NCBI GenBank assembly: GCA_002791035.1
Contig: PFWG01000025.1
Span: forward strand, 11,360-17,657
Length of the DNA stretch: 6,298 bases
DNA from: Candidatus Portnoybacteria bacterium CG_4_9_14_3_um_filter_43_11
GTDB taxonomy: Bacteria > Patescibacteriota > Minisyncoccia > Portnoybacterales > UBA2143
Direction: 5' to 3'
The first letter of the stretch is position 1; the number at the start of each line of letters is the position of its first letter. Of the stretch, positions 5,803-6,298 are shown piece after piece. Position numbers and translations under genes: made by a program. The notes below the pieces were generated by a model. It made no database searches, was not told where the DNA came from, and saw only the letters and a list, made by a program, of their open reading frames with translations.

Positions 5803-6298
5803 TGGCTTAAATTCATCCCAGCCGTAAATTTCCGGATATTCTTTCCATGGGCCCTCGCAAACCTCAAAGTACTTGCATTTTTTGCAATTAGGGCCTTTGG
5901 ATTTGCCGCTTTCCTTTCTGTATTTCTGATAATCTTTAACAACAAAGCCGGCGTCGTAGACCACCGACGGAGGAATGATTTTCTCGGCGATACAGTCCTC
6001 GTAGCCAGACATAAGACAATAGGGAATGGCCTCGGTCATCACTCTCTTTTTGGCCTTGATGCCGATGTCCAGCCCTTTTTTAATATACTTCATTATCTCG
6101 CTTTTTCTCGGCGCAATCCAGTCAATGTTTTTCTTGGCCGTACCGGAAATATGGAGAAAAGCAAACTGAAACTGGTCAACGTCCAAATCAATCAGCAACC
6201 GGGCGATTTGAGGCAGATAACGGGCGTTTTTGGAAGTGATCACGGTATTGGTCAAAACATACTGATTAAGTTTTTTTAAATTCTTGATTCCCTGCGTG
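5791..6298 (-). CDS. Radical SAM protein, C-terminal part (5' end beyond window)
   Basis: The frame is open to the right edge, giving 168 visible codons of a longer protein. A TTG at 6255 could be taken as a start, but the codons before it (TQGIKNLKK) align with the GSFEQLKKGLANL region of the sibling proteins, so the gene is cut and the true start lies outside. The visible part begins after the SAM-cluster motif. It keeps the C-terminal cysteines: C94 of the visible part (IPYCLMSGYED), then C138, C141 and C147 (CxxCx5CEG), followed by a KEYPEIYGWDEFKP tail. The nearest relative in the window is module 1 of the fusion protein, with a shared GYED and a shared DAG before the last cysteines. The TGA overlaps the next ATG as ATGA. 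Most sampled lines are 45-50% G+C, as in the left flank. It is probably a radical SAM maturase with one auxiliary cluster; its substrate is unknown. Confidence 0.87.
   Translation of the reverse strand, partial: TQGIKNLKKLNQYVLTNTVITSKNARYLPQIARLLIDLDVDQFQFAFLHISGTAKKNIDWIAPRKSEIMKYIKKGLDIGIKAKKRVMTEAIPYCLMSGYEDCIAEKIIPPSVVYDAGFVVKDYQKYRKESGKSKGPNCKKCKYFEVCEGPWKEYPEIYGWDEFKPVIK

Noticed and set aside
6253..6255. TTG as start codon of the rightmost gene
   Set aside because: The frame is open upstream to the window edge, and the upstream residues match the conserved region of sibling proteins, so the gene is truncated by the window and not started here.
1..6298. CRISPR array, tRNA/rRNA or transposase
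   Set aside because: No regularly spaced repeats, no tRNA-like folds noticed, and nearly every base is covered by overlapping minus-strand genes of other function.

Overview
The window is one block of protein-coding DNA, and every gene is on the minus strand, so transcription runs from right to left. It reads as the inside of a longer operon, because both outermost genes are cut by the window ends. There are five radical SAM genes (one of them a double-domain fusion, so six radical SAM modules), one class I SAM-dependent methyltransferase and one cysteine-containing protein resembling DUF483. No RNA gene, CRISPR array, transposase, clear promoter or terminator was seen.

In order of transcription: the C-terminal part of a radical SAM protein (6298-5791); a 640-residue protein with two complete radical SAM modules (5794-3872); a 289-residue radical SAM protein (3885-3016); a 331-residue DUF483-like protein (3041-2046); a 264-residue methyltransferase (2049-1255); a 305-residue radical SAM protein (1168-251); and the first 83 codons of another radical SAM protein (251-1). 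Neighbours overlap by 1 to 26 bases. The only apparent gap, 1169-1254, is itself an open stretch in frame with the methyltransferase after its TAG. It ends in a TGA that overlaps the next ATG.

Base composition is uneven. In hand-counted 60-base lines, the two outer parts (about 1-1168 and 5800-6298) run mostly 45-50% G+C, with one line at 37%. Sampled lines in the middle run about 23-37%. The change falls near gene boundaries, and a 13-base sequence (12 of 13 identical) occurs at both. The middle block may be a separately acquired cassette inside an older radical SAM array. The fusion protein in it looks like the two flanking genes joined: its first half resembles the upstream flanking protein and its second half the downstream one.

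The organism cannot be named from sequence alone. AT-rich, lysine-rich genes, tight overlaps and almost no Shine-Dalgarno sequences would suit an uncultivated lineage such as Patescibacteria/CPR, Omnitrophota-like bacteria or DPANN archaea. TAA, TAG and TGA all occur as apparent stops. The genes plausibly form one modification pathway: each radical SAM module has an SAM-cluster motif and most have four C-terminal cysteines typical of an auxiliary iron-sulfur cluster, as in peptide-modifying maturases. No substrate or precursor peptide is visible.
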